The notes under the pieces: generated by a model
What the model was told of the DNA's origin: nothing
The model's input: the letters and a program-made list of their open reading frames with translations, nothing else
Database searches by the model: none
Assembly: GCF_004363655.1 (NCBI RefSeq)
Contig: NZ_SNZH01000017.1
Span: 100,537 to 164,536, forward strand
Source: Tahibacter aquaticus
GTDB taxonomy: Bacteria > Pseudomonadota > Gammaproteobacteria > Xanthomonadales > Rhodanobacteraceae
Direction of reading: 5' to 3'
DNA length: 64,000 nucleotides
Shown: positions 34,330 to 43,084 of the stretch, piece by piece
Position numbering within the stretch: the stretch's first letter is position 1
How the letters are laid out: each line of letters starts with the position of its first letter
Translations under genes and position numbers: made by a program

Positions 34330-37200
34330 ATGAGCCAGAACAGCACACCCTCCCTGCGCGAACTCGAGCACCACGACGCCTTTATCGAACGCCATATCGG
34401 CCCCAACGATGCCGAAATCGCGCATATGCTCGGTGTTGTCGGCCACGACTCCCTCGAGACCCTGACCGACGCCATCGTGCCGGCTTCGATCAAGTCCGCT
34501 GCCCCGCTGGCCCTGCCCGGCGCGATCTCGGAAGTGGAAGCCATCGCCAAGATCCGCGCGATCGCCCAGCGCAACCAGGTGTTCAGGAGCTTTATCGGCC
34601 AGGGCTATTACGGCACCCACACACCTAACGTCATCCTGCGCAATATCCTGGAAAATCCGGCCTGGTATACCGCGTATACGCCGTACCAGGCGGAAATCTC
34701 CCAGGGCCGCATGGAAGCGCTGATCAACTTCCAGACCCTCTGCGCCGACCTCACCGGCATGGAAATCGCCAACGCCTCGCTGCTGGACGAAGCTACCGCC
34801 GCGGCCGAGGCGATGACCCTGGCCAAGCGCTCGGCCAAGTCCAAGTCCAACACCTTCTTTGTCTCCAGCGGCGTGCACCCGCAGACGCTGGAACTGCTCA
34901 AGACCCGCGCCGAGCCGCTGGACATCCAGCTGCACATTGGCGACGACAGCGAAGCCGCCGGCGTCGATGCCTTCGGCGCACTGCTGCAATACCCGAACAC
35001 CTTCGGCCAGATCCACGACTACGCCGCGCTGGCCCAGGCCGTGCACGGCCGTGGCGGCCTGGTCGCTGTCGCCACCGACCTGCTCGCGCTGACCCTGATC
35101 GCTGCACCGGGCGAATGGGGCGCCGACATCGTCGTCGGCAACAGCCAGCGTTTCGGCGTGCCGTTCGGCTTCGGCGGTCCGCATGCGGCCTTCATGGCCT
35201 GCCGCGACGCCTTCAAGCGCTCCATGCCGGGCCGCCTGATCGGCGTGTCCATCGACAGCCAGGGCAAGCCGGCCTACCGCCTGACCCTGCAGACGCGCGA
35301 ACAGCATATCCGCCGCGAAAAAGCCACTTCCAACATCTGCACCGCCCAGGTGCTGCTGGCGGTGATGGCGAGCATGTATGCGGTCTACCACGGCCCCGAC
35401 GGCCTGGTGCGCATCGCCACGCGCGTACACCGCCTGGCCACCATCCTGGCCACCGCGCTGCGTGCCGCCGGCGTCACCGTGGGACCGGATTTCTTCGATA
35501 CCTTGCACGTGGTCGGCGTCGACGCCGCAGCGATCCATGCCAAGGCCGAGGCCGCTCGCCTCAACCTGCGCCGCATCGATGCGGCCAGCCTGGGCATCAG
35601 CCTGGACGAAACCACCACGCGCGAAGACGTCATCGCCGTAGCGCAGCTGTTCGGCGCCAACATCGCCGACATCGATGCCCTCGACGGCGCCGCGGCCGAA
35701 GCGCTGCCGGCCGGCCTCAAGCGCACCAGCAAGTTCCTGCAGCATCCGGTGTTCAATACCCACCACAGCGAACACGAGCTGCTGCGCTACCTGCGTGCGC
35801 TGGCCGACAAGGACCTGGCCATGGATCGCACCATGATCCCGCTGGGCAGCTGCACCATGAAACTCAACGCCACCGCCGAGATGATTCCGGTCACCTGGCC
35901 CGAGTTCGGCAATATCCACCCGCTGGCGCCGGCCACCCAGAGCCAGGGCTACAAGGAACTGATCGACGGCCTGGAAGCCATGCTGGTCGAATGCACCGGC
36001 TACGACGCGGTCAGCCTGCAGCCAAACTCCGGCGCCCAGGGCGAATACGCCGGCCTGCTGGCGATCCGCGCCTACCACCGCTCGCGCAACGAAGCGCACC
36101 GCGACATCTGCCTGATTCCCGAATCGGCCCACGGTACCAACCCGGCCTCGGCACAGATGTGCGGCATGCAGGTGGTGGTGACCAAGTGCGATGCGAACGG
36201 CAACGTCGATGTGGAAGACATCCGCCGCGCCGCCGAGAAGTACAGCAGCCGCCTCGCCGCGCTGATGATCACCTATCCCTCGACCCACGGCGTGTTCGAG
36301 GAAGACGTGGTGCAGATCTGCGAAATCGTGCACCAGCACGGCGGCCAGGTGTATACCGATGGCGCCAACATGAACGCCCTGGTCGGCGTGGCCAAGCCGG
36401 GCAAGTGGGGTTCCGACGTTTCCCACCTGAACCTGCACAAGACCTTCTGCATTCCCCACGGCGGTGGCGGCCCTGGCGTCGGTCCCTGCGCAGTCAAGTC
36501 GCACCTGGCACCGTTCCTGCCGCGCACCCTCGGCGGCGAAGGCGCGGTCGGCATGGTCAGCGCGGCCAACTACGGTTCGGCCTCGATCCTGCCGATTTCC
36601 TGGATGTACGTCACGCTGATGGGCGCGACCGGCCTGCGCAAGGCGACCCAGGTCGCCCTGCTCAACGCCAACTACATCGCCAAGCGTCTGGCGCCGTACT
36701 ACGAAACGCTGTACACGGGCCGCAACGGCCTGGTCGCGCACGAGTGCATCCTCGACCTGCGCCCGCTCAAGGACACCACCGGCATCAGCGCCGAAGACGT
36801 AGCCAAGCGCCTGATCGACTTCGGCTTCCATGCGCCGACCCTGAGCTTCCCGGTGGCCGGCACCTTGATGGTGGAGCCGACCGAATCGGAATCGCAGCAC
36901 GAACTCGACCGTTTCATCGACGCGATGATCGAGATCCGCCAGGAAATCCGTGCAGTGGAAGAGGGCAAGCTCGACCGCGAGGACAACCCGCTCAAGCACG
37001 CGCCGCATACCGCCGGCATGGTCTGCGGCAGCGAGTGGAACCACGCCTATCCGCGCGAACTCGCTGCGTTCCCGCTGGCCACGCTGCGCCAGCAGAAGTA
37101 CTGGCCGCCGGTGGCCCGCGTCGACAACGTCTACGGCGACAAGAACATCATGTGCGCCTGTATTCCGGTGGATGCGTACAAGGAAGAAGCGGAAGCCTAG
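34330..37200 (+). CDS. gcvP: Glycine dehydrogenase (decarboxylating), P protein of the glycine cleavage system
   Basis: GcvP decarboxylates glycine with pyridoxal phosphate and passes the aminomethyl group to GcvH. The 956 residues make up a single-chain P protein: N-terminal half (about 15-440, [17 protein letters not shown]) and C-terminal half with the PLP lysine in [16 protein letters not shown] (about 703). The ATG at 34330 matches the family start; the frame is open further upstream only through the riboswitch. gcvT and gcvH are not in the window, so this is a separately regulated gcvP. Confidence 0.97.
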   Translation: MSQNSTPSLRELEHHDAFIERHIGPNDAEIAHMLGVVGHDSLETLTDAIVPASIKSAAPLALPGAISEVEAIAKIRAIAQRNQVFRSFIGQGYYGTHTPNVILRNILENPAWYTAYTPYQAEISQGRMEALINFQTLCADLTGMEIANASLLDEATAAAEAMTLAKRSAKSKSNTFFVSSGVHPQTLELLKTRAEPLDIQLHIGDDSEAAGVDAFGALLQYPNTFGQIHDYAALAQAVHGRGGLVAVATDLLALTLIAAPGEWGADIVVGNSQRFGVPFGFGGPHAAFMACRDAFKRSMPGRLIGVSIDSQGKPAYRLTLQTREQHIRREKATSNICTAQVLLAVMASMYAVYHGPDGLVRIATRVHRLATILATALRAAGVTVGPDFFDTLHVVGVDAAAIHAKAEAARLNLRRIDAASLGISLDETTTREDVIAVAQLFGANIADIDALDGAAAEALPAGLKRTSKFLQHPVFNTHHSEHELLRYLRALADKDLAMDRTMIPLGSCTMKLNATAEMIPVTWPEFGNIHPLAPATQSQGYKELIDGLEAMLVECTGYDAVSLQPNSGAQGEYAGLLAIRAYHRSRNEAHRDICLIPESAHGTNPASAQMCGMQVVVTKCDANGNVDVEDIRRAAEKYSSRLAALMITYPSTHGVFEEDVVQICEIVHQHGGQVYTDGANMNALVGVAKPGKWGSDVSHLNLHKTFCIPHGGGGPGVGPCAVKSHLAPFLPRTLGGEGAVGMVSAANYGSASILPISWMYVTLMGATGLRKATQVALLNANYIAKRLAPYYETLYTGRNGLVAHECILDLRPLKDTTGISAEDVAKRLIDFGFHAPTLSFPVAGTLMVEPTESESQHELDRFIDAMIEIRQEIRAVEEGKLDREDNPLKHAPHTAGMVCGSEWNHAYPRELAAFPLATLRQQKYWPPVARVDNVYGDKNIMCACIPVDAYKEEAEA

Positions 37201-37243
37201 TACGCGGTGCGGCTGGCCGTTGATGCAGTAAAAGAAACAAAGT

Positions 37244-37279
37244 AAAAAAGCAACAAGGCTCCGCAAGGAGCCTTGTTGC
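37244..37279 (-). terminator. Perfect 13-bp hairpin with U tract facing left
   Basis: GCAACAAGGCTCC (37250-37262), loop GCAA, and its exact complement (37267-37279) are preceded on the plus strand by AAAAAA. In the minus direction this is a textbook rho-independent terminator, yet both flanking genes run plus. In the plus direction there is a stem but no U tract. Confidence 0.65.
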
Positions 37280-37335
37280 CGAATGGGCTCGACGACGCCA
37301 CCACTGATCCGCTTTTCCCCAGGAGTTTCCGCCGC

Positions 37336-38316
37336 ATGTCCGCAGCGTTACCGCGCATCGCCCTGATCGCCACCGGCGGCACCATTGCCGGTGCCGCGGA
37401 CGGCCCGACCCGCCAGCTCGGCTATCGCGCCGGTGCCATCGACGTACAGGGCATGCTGGCCACCGTGCCGGGTCTGGACGGCCTGGCCACGGTCGAGTCC
37501 GAGCAGCTGTTTGCCATCGACAGCGCCTATATCGAGTTCGGCCATTGGCAGAAACTCGCGGCACGCGTGCAGGCCGTGCTGGCGCGCGAGGACATCGACG
37601 GCGTGGTCGTGCTGCACGGCACCGATACGCTGGAAGAAACCGCGTATTTCCTCCATCTGACCACTACCAGCGACAAGCCGGTGGTGCTGACCGGTGCCAT
37701 GCGTCCGGCCACGGCGCTGGGTGCCGACGGGCCAATGAATATCTACCACGCGGTATCCGCTGCGGCGCATCCGGCCTGCCGCGGCCTGGGCGCGGTCGTG
37801 GTCTTCGGCGACGTGCTGCTGGCTGCCCGCGGCCTGCAGAAGCGCGACAGCGTGCCCGGCGCCTTCAGCGCCGACCAGTACGGCCGCCTTGGCCTGGTAA
37901 AAGACAGAAATGTATTCATATACCAGCGCCCGACGCGCGACCGCGGCGGCTTTGCCGTACCGGCGCAGGCACCGCGGGTGAATCTGCTGACGGCATATGC
38001 GGGCCTGGCCCCGGATCTCATCGACGCCGCCAGCCGCAGTGCCGACGGCCTTGTCTTCGCTGGCGTGGGCAACGGCAACCTGCGCCCCGACTGGCGCGAA
38101 GCGCTGGCGGCTGCGGCGGCCCGCGGCGTGCGCATCGTGCGCGCCAGCCGCGTCTCCAACGGCACCACCGTGCGCAACGGCGAAGTCGACGACGACAGCT
38201 GTGGCTTTGTCAGCGCCGACAACCTCACGCCGCTGCAGGCGCGGCTGCTGTTGCTGCTGGGCCTGGCGCGCGGCGCGACGACGGCGCAACTGCAGGATCT
38301 GTTCGATCGCTATTGA
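37336..38316 (+). CDS. ansA: L-asparaginase, type I/II family
   Basis: This enzyme hydrolyses asparagine to aspartate and ammonia. The 326-residue protein has both threonine motifs: TGGTIAG (13-19) and HGTDTLEETAYFL (about 95-107). The invariant PVVLTGAMRP follows, and FAGVGNGN lies late. There is no signal peptide, so it should be cytoplasmic. The ATG at 37336 has AGGAG 10 bp upstream. Confidence 0.93.
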   Translation: MSAALPRIALIATGGTIAGAADGPTRQLGYRAGAIDVQGMLATVPGLDGLATVESEQLFAIDSAYIEFGHWQKLAARVQAVLAREDIDGVVVLHGTDTLEETAYFLHLTTTSDKPVVLTGAMRPATALGADGPMNIYHAVSAAAHPACRGLGAVVVFGDVLLAARGLQKRDSVPGAFSADQYGRLGLVKDRNVFIYQRPTRDRGGFAVPAQAPRVNLLTAYAGLAPDLIDAASRSADGLVFAGVGNGNLRPDWREALAAAAARGVRIVRASRVSNGTTVRNGEVDDDSCGFVSADNLTPLQARLLLLLGLARGATTAQLQDLFDRY

Positions 38317-38335
38317 GCAGGCACCTCACGGTGTA

Positions 38336-38482
38336 ATTCGCGTTCGCTCATCGCACCCGACGAAGTCGATTCGTAGGGCGCCGATGAGCGCAGCGAATTG
38401 CGCCGCACGGTCCTGCGACATGGCCTGACAGCAATACCTCGCGTCGAAATTTTGCGTTCGCTCACCGTACCCTACGAAGGCG
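38336..38482. repeat. Second REP-like repeat family, inverted and direct copies
   Basis: A unit containing CGTTCGCTCA and ACGAAG occurs at about 38336-38368 and again, same orientation, at 38449-38482 (GCGTTCGCTCACCGTACCC). Between them, 38380-38399 (CGATGAGCGCAGCGAATT) is inverted relative to the first, giving a near-palindrome of about 18-bp arms. The cluster lies between convergent ansA and the DJ-1 gene and may end transcription from both sides. Confidence 0.65.
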
Positions 38483-38489
38483 CGTGCGC

Positions 38490-39230
38490 TTATTTTGCCA
38501 ACACGAGATCGCGCAGCTTTTCGCCCACGCCAGTGGCCGACTGCGGGTTCTGCCCGGTGACCAGGCGTCCGTCGACAACGACCTTGGCGGTCCAGTTCGG
38601 CGCGGGCTGGTGCAGCGCGCCGTGTTCGGCCAGTTTGCTCGCAAGCAGGAAGGGCACCGTGTCGGCGAGCTGTACCGCGCGTTCTTCGTCGTCGGTAAAG
38701 GCGCTGACCTGCTTGCCCTTGACCAGGTGGTCGCCGTTGCTCAAGGTCACGTTGACCAGTGCTGCGGGGCCATGGCACACGGCGGCGACCACGCCGCCCT
38801 GCTCGTAGATCGTGCGCGTGACCCGCTGCACCGCCGGGCTGTCCGGAAAATCCCACATCGCGCCATGGCCACCGGCGAAGAAGATCGCCGAATAGCGCTC
38901 CGGCTTTGCATCGGCCAGCGGCAGCGTGCTGCGGATACGTGTGCGGAATTCGTCATTCTTCCAGTAGTGCGCATTGGTGGCGTCGTCCAGATCGACGCCG
39001 TCCACCGGCGGTTCGCCGCCCTTTATCGAGGCGATTTCGACCGGAATGCCTGCGGCTTCCAGCACGGCCAGCGGGTGGGTAAGCTCGCCGAGATAGAACC
39101 CGGTCGGCTTGCCGGTCTTGCCCTTGCTGCCATGGCTGGTCAGCACGATCAGCACGGGCTTGGGTGGCGTGGCTGGCGGCGTAGCGGTGGTATTCATGCC
39201 GAGCAACAGGGAAGCGAGCAGGGAATTCAT
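38490..39230 (-). CDS. DJ-1/PfpI (ThiJ) family protein, type 1 glutamine amidotransferase-like
   Basis: The 246-residue protein has the nucleophile elbow with C152 (AAVCHGPAALVN), the upstream glutamate region and a FFAGGHGAMWDF motif, closest in style to Hsp31/glyoxalase III-type DJ-1 proteins. The N-terminus (MNSLLASLLLGMNTT) is hydrophobic but too short for a convincing signal peptide. The ATG at 39230 has AGGA 8 bp upstream. Possible roles are methylglyoxal detoxification or chaperone; the substrate is unknown. A LysR regulator gene lies upstream on the same strand. Confidence 0.86.
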   Translation of the reverse strand: MNSLLASLLLGMNTTATPPATPPKPVLIVLTSHGSKGKTGKPTGFYLGELTHPLAVLEAAGIPVEIASIKGGEPPVDGVDLDDATNAHYWKNDEFRTRIRSTLPLADAKPERYSAIFFAGGHGAMWDFPDSPAVQRVTRTIYEQGGVVAAVCHGPAALVNVTLSNGDHLVKGKQVSAFTDDEERAVQLADTVPFLLASKLAEHGALHQPAPNWTAKVVVDGRLVTGQNPQSATGVGEKLRDLVLAK

Positions 39231-39383
39231 GGGGCTGGTCCTTTGCGGGAAGGGGCGTGGCATAGCGCTGAAGGCTGCGCACAGTAGCCGGCAGTGCGAC
39301 AGCGAAACAGCCGCGGCCGGGCAATAGATCGTTGCCGCGCCGGCAAGAATTCAAGCGGACAGCGTGTCGCCGTTGCGTGAGGT

Positions 39384-40280
39384 TCAGTTCCAGCCGCCCT
39401 GGATCTGCTCGTTCAAATAATCCAGAAAGCAACGAATGCGCAAAGCCAGCGCGGTATTGCGGTAGTAGACCGCGTTCACCGGCTGGCGCACTTCCACCGT
39501 ATCGCGCGTCAGCACCTGCACCAGGTCGCCGCGTTCGCGGTCGCCGCAGGTCATGAAGTCCGACAGCGAGGCGATGCCCGCGCCGGCCAGGGCCAGCTGG
39601 CGCAAGGTCTCGCCGCTGGAGGCGAACAGGCTGGGCTTGATATGCAGGCGTTCGCCGCCGGCATGGCGCAGCGGCCAATGATTCAGCGATTCCGGCTGGT
39701 TGAAGCCGAGCAAGCTGTGCTTGTGCAGCATCTTCACCGACGTCGGCTTGCCATGCGCGGCCAGGTAGGCCGGGCTGGCCAGCAGGCGCAGGCGGCTGGT
39801 ACCCAGCGGCCGCGCATGCAAGGTCGAGTCACGCAGGCTGCCGATGCGCAAGGCCACGTCGGTGCGATGTTCCAGCAGGTCGGTGAACAGATCGCTGGTA
39901 TGCAGTTCCAGTTCGATATCCGGATAGCGCTGGCGGAACCCGGCCACCAGCGGCACCACGACGTGCAGCATGAACGGCGCTGCGGTATCCACGCGCAGGC
40001 GGCCGGCGGGTTGCTGCCGGCGTACCGACAGCAGGTCTTCGGCTTCTTCCACCGCGTCGAGGATCTGCCGCGCCCGCGCCAGTAGCAGCGCGCCTTCCTC
40101 GGTCAGTTCCAGCCGCCGCGTGGTGCGGCGGAGCAGGGTAGTGGCGAGCTTTTCCTCCAGCCGGCTCAGGCTGCGGCTGACGCCGGACACGGTCTGGCCC
40201 ATCTGCTCGGCCGCCGCAGTGATGGAGCCGGTATCGACCACGGTGGCAAACGCCTGCAGCTCGTCCAGCGTGGTTTTCAT
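39384..40280 (-). CDS. LysR-family transcriptional regulator
   Basis: The 298-residue regulator has an N-terminal winged helix-turn-helix (3-62, FATVVDTGSITAAAEQMGQT) and a periplasmic-binding-like effector domain (about 90-290). Among LysR proteins its AFMLHVVVPLVAGFRQRYPDI and RIGSLRDSTLHARPLG segments resemble the DsdC/YafC/CrgA type. It is divergent from mgtC and upstream of the DJ-1 gene, the likelier target because it is on the same strand. The effector is unknown. Confidence 0.92.
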   Translation of the reverse strand: MKTTLDELQAFATVVDTGSITAAAEQMGQTVSGVSRSLSRLEEKLATTLLRRTTRRLELTEEGALLLARARQILDAVEEAEDLLSVRRQQPAGRLRVDTAAPFMLHVVVPLVAGFRQRYPDIELELHTSDLFTDLLEHRTDVALRIGSLRDSTLHARPLGTSRLRLLASPAYLAAHGKPTSVKMLHKHSLLGFNQPESLNHWPLRHAGGERLHIKPSLFASSGETLRQLALAGAGIASLSDFMTCGDRERGDLVQVLTRDTVEVRQPVNAVYYRNTALALRIRCFLDYLNEQIQGGWN

Positions 40281-40532
40281 TCTTGCGCTACCGGCAACGA
40301 TGGTTTGCCTGGACTGTAGTTTTTCTCAATAACAGCATCAAGCTGACCGCACCGCTCAGCGGCCAGGCTGCGCGGGTCAGTGCCATTGGTCTTGCTTGCG
40401 CAGACCATCGGTGGCGGTAACTGCGCCGTCACACATTCCCCGGGCATACGCCCGCGACCTCGCCGTTGGGCGTGCATACCTGCCGCTTTCCATTGACGCC
40501 AAGTTGACAGCGCAGTCGACATCGTCGGCAGT

Positions 40533-41012
40533 ATGGAGAATCTAACGCGGGAATTGTGGTTGGTTGTCGGCGTCGCCTATGCCATGGTCCTGGGCGGCGC
40601 GGTCGGCTACGAGCGCGAAATGAAGGACCGGCCTGCCGGCTTTCGTACGCATATGCTGGTCGCCGGCGCGGCGGCACTGTTGGTCGAGCTGGGCGAGCTG
40701 CTGCTGTTCGACACGCACTACCGTTCGCAGCAAGGGATCACCATCGATCCTTTGCGCCTGGTCGAATCCGTGGTTTCCGGCGTGGCCTTCATCGGTGCCG
40801 GCACCATCTTTGCCACCCGGGGCGGCGAGACCGTCGCCGGTATCACCACGGCAGCGTCGCTGCTGATGGTGTCCATCGTCGGCGTGGCGGTCGGCTTCGG
40901 CTATTACTTCCTGGCCCTGGCCATCACCTTGCTCACCCTGCTGGTGCTCACGGTGTTGAATTTTGTCGAGCACAAGCCGCACAAAAACAAGGAAAAGCGC
41001 GCAGACACATAG
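40533..41012 (+). CDS. MgtC/SapB family inner-membrane protein
   Basis: The 159-residue membrane protein has the MgtC signature GYEREMKDRPAGFRTHMLV (about 25-43) and FIGAGTIFATRG (about 88-99), with four membrane segments between residues 8 and 145 and a basic cytoplasmic tail. It lacks the long soluble C-terminal domain of virulence MgtC, so it is the short housekeeping type of uncertain function. A TTGACA lies 29 bp upstream of the ATG but no fitting -10 was found, and no clear ribosome site is present. Its stop codon lies in a REP-like repeat. Confidence 0.88.
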   Translation: MENLTRELWLVVGVAYAMVLGGAVGYEREMKDRPAGFRTHMLVAGAAALLVELGELLLFDTHYRSQQGITIDPLRLVESVVSGVAFIGAGTIFATRGGETVAGITTAASLLMVSIVGVAVGFGYYFLALAITLLTLLVLTVLNFVEHKPHKNKEKRADT

Positions 41013-41045
41013 GTTGGAGGCGCCTGCGGCTTACCCCAACTACGT
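41010..41045. repeat. REP-like repeat between convergent mgtC and DUF72 stop codons
   Basis: On the plus strand it begins with the mgtC TAG stop (TAGGTTGGAGGCGCC) and on the minus strand it follows GAAACGTAG, the DUF72 stop, with TTGGGGTAAGCCGC. GTTGG and CCAAC arms form a small hairpin. It shares GGGGTAAGCCGC and GAAACGTAG with the elements at 20476-20649. It may act as a two-way transcription end. Confidence 0.65.
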
Positions 41046-41765
41046 TTCGGCCTTCGAACGCTTCTTCGCCGCCAGCCGCAGCAGATCCGCCGCATAGCCT
41101 GGCGCGGTGACATTGTGCTGAAAGTACACATGCACCGTGTTCCAGTGCGTGGCGCGAAAACGCTGTAGCCATTCGGCCAGATCGCTCTCGCCGTACGCTT
41201 CCAGTCGCAGTCGCACATAGCCCCAGTCTGCGGTCTGCACCAGCGGCGGTGCGCTGGCGTCTTCGCGCTCGGAAAGACACAGCACCGCTGCGCAGTCGCG
41301 CAGGCAGGCGTACACCTCGTCGTCGAACCAGCTGTCGTGGCGGAACTCGAACACGGCGCGGTGATCGGCCGGCAGAAGCTGCAGGAAACCGCGCAATCGC
41401 GGCAGATCTTTCTTCATCGTCGGCGGCAGCTGGAACAGTACCGGGCCGCGCTTGTCGCCGAGTACTTCCAGCACGCGATATAGCTGCGCCAGTTCGTCTG
41501 CCGCAGTGTCCTTCAGGCGGGCGCGGTGGGTGATGGCCTGCGGTGCCTTGATCGAGAAGCGGAAATCCTCTGGCACCGACGCAGCCCAGCGCGCGACGAT
41601 CTCGGCCTTGGGCAGGGCGTAGAAACTGCTGTTGATCTCCACTGTGTGCAGGCGTTCGGCGTAATAGGCCAGCATCGCCTCGGGCCTGATCACCTGTGGA
41701 TAGAACGCGCCTTTCCATTCCTTGAACGAATAGCCGCTGGCACCGGCCAGAATTCGTAGCGGCAT
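41040..41765 (-). CDS. DUF72 family protein (YecE-like)
   Basis: This 241-residue protein belongs to a TIM-barrel-like family of unknown function. Recognisable blocks are GASGYSFKEWKGAFYP, YYAERLHTVEINSSFYALP, FRFSIKAPQAITH, FQLPPTMKKD, and YVRLR near the C-terminal half. It converges on mgtC, sharing a repeat at the stop codon, and starts 84 bp after the end of the oxygenase gene. Confidence 0.92.
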   Translation of the reverse strand: MPLRILAGASGYSFKEWKGAFYPQVIRPEAMLAYYAERLHTVEINSSFYALPKAEIVARWAASVPEDFRFSIKAPQAITHRARLKDTAADELAQLYRVLEVLGDKRGPVLFQLPPTMKKDLPRLRGFLQLLPADHRAVFEFRHDSWFDDEVYACLRDCAAVLCLSEREDASAPPLVQTADWGYVRLRLEAYGESDLAEWLQRFRATHWNTVHVYFQHNVTAPGYAADLLRLAAKKRSKAET

Positions 41766-41849
41766 GGCATTGCTCCTGCGACGGACCGCGGCGATGGTCG
41801 CGCAAATACGCCGGCGGCGCCATCGCCTGCCGCTGTCTGCGTGTCCTCT

Positions 41850-42611
41850 CTAGGCGCCCGCATCGTGGAAAATGACGCCGAGTGTAAAACGCCGGCCCCA
41901 GCGCAGGCGGCTGACACCGTGGCGCAGGTTCACCCGGTAGCTGCCGCGGCTGCCATGTACCGGCCGGTTGCTGACGGCGAAGATCACCGCATCGCCCTGG
42001 CGCAGCGGCACGACTTCCGGCCGCGACTGCATGCGCGGGCGCTGTTCGGTCAGCACGAACTCGCCGCCGGTGAAATCCTCGCCGGGCCGCGACAGCAGCA
42101 CGGCGACCTGCAGCGGAAACACGTGTTCGCCGTACAGATCCTGGTGCAGGCAGTTGTAGTCGTCGGGGCCGTAGCGCAGCAGCAGCGGTGTCGGGCGCGA
42201 CTGTCCGGCGGCATGGCAGCGGGCGAGGAAGTCGGCGTGCGAATCCGGATAGCGCACGGGAATTTCCATGGCTTCGTTCCAGCGATTGGCGATGCCGACC
42301 AGTGGCGGATACAAGGCAGCGCGCAAGGCCTGTACCGGATCGGGCAGGGGATACGCATAGTATTTGTATTCGCCGCGACCGAAGCCGTGGCGCGCCATCG
42401 TGACGCGGCTGCGGAACAAGGTGTCGTCCGCATAGCGCGACAGCAGCTGGGTGCATTCGTCGGCGCCGAGCAGGGCCGGAATCAGCGCATTGCCGTGCGC
42501 GTCGAGTTCGGCCTGCAGGCTGGGCCAGGGCAGTGCGCCAATGCGGTCAGCCAGGGCTGGCACTGCCTGCGGCAAGCCGGCGCCACTGGCGCTCGCTGAA
42601 ACTGTACTCAT
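41850..42611 (-). CDS. 2-oxoglutarate/Fe(II)-dependent oxygenase
   Basis: From the ATG at 42611 the protein is 253 residues. The jelly-roll iron site is H156-x-D158 in CLHQDLYGEHVFP and a distal H219 in NRPVHGSRGSYRVN, with Arg nearby for 2-oxoglutarate. The pattern is that of small bacterial prolyl-hydroxylase-like oxygenases; the substrate, possibly a protein side chain, is unknown. A longer upstream frame would give a hydrophobic N-terminus and is not preferred. Confidence 0.87.
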   Translation of the reverse strand: MSTVSASASGAGLPQAVPALADRIGALPWPSLQAELDAHGNALIPALLGADECTQLLSRYADDTLFRSRVTMARHGFGRGEYKYYAYPLPDPVQALRAALYPPLVGIANRWNEAMEIPVRYPDSHADFLARCHAAGQSRPTPLLLRYGPDDYNCLHQDLYGEHVFPLQVAVLLSRPGEDFTGGEFVLTEQRPRMQSRPEVVPLRQGDAVIFAVSNRPVHGSRGSYRVNLRHGVSRLRWGRRFTLGVIFHDAGA

Positions 42612-43084
42612 GAAAATCGCCGTAGTGAGTGCAACAGGCAGCCAGGGTAGGGCATGCCAGGCGGCTGCGGCCATCCGTTTCTTGCGTTGCTAGCGCAACA
42701 ACGTGCCGCGCCGTGGCAGCCGCGCATCGTCGCTCCCACCGGCCGGGTTTTCGAGCTGCCCGCATTGGCGGTGTTCTCGGTGCGGCGGAACAGGGCGCGG
42801 ATACGTGACAGCAGCTCGCGCGCGTACTGGCACAAGGCGGACAAGCGCGGGAAACACGGCCTGGTCATCGTTTTGCTGCGCCGGGCACACCCGGTCGCGG
42901 CGGGCGCCGACCGGGCAGCCGGTCGTGTCGCGCCGATACACGGCGCTGCCGTCGGGCCTGCACTGCTGAAGAATGTCCGGTGCTCAGCCGGTGCGGCCTG
43001 CAGCGATGTAGCAAAAGAAAGGTGTGCACCAGTGGAATTGCCGCCAGAAAAACACAACAAGAAATTCAACGGGAGCGTCTGCTC
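42612..43084. other. Divergent intergenic region, no gene seen
   Basis: This 473-bp gap separates the oxygenase and the secreted beta-helix gene. Open frames on both strands (such as 42608-43069 minus) have no family features and low-quality composition. Near 43000-43068 the plus strand becomes A-rich before the GGGAG ribosome site; no promoter pair is convincing. Confidence 0.5.

Noticed and set aside
34174..37266. 1030-codon minus-strand frame antisense to gcvP
   Set aside because: It covers gcvP and the riboswitch exactly antisense and has no family features; the left-facing terminator at 37244-37279 lies at its 5' end, not its 3' end.
40504..40509. TTGACA as an mgtC -35 box
   Set aside because: The only -10-like sequence would overlap the start codon with a 19-bp spacer; not convincing.
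42608..43069. Possible small minus-strand gene upstream of the oxygenase
   Set aside because: No family resemblance, composition typical of non-coding frames, and no ribosome site.
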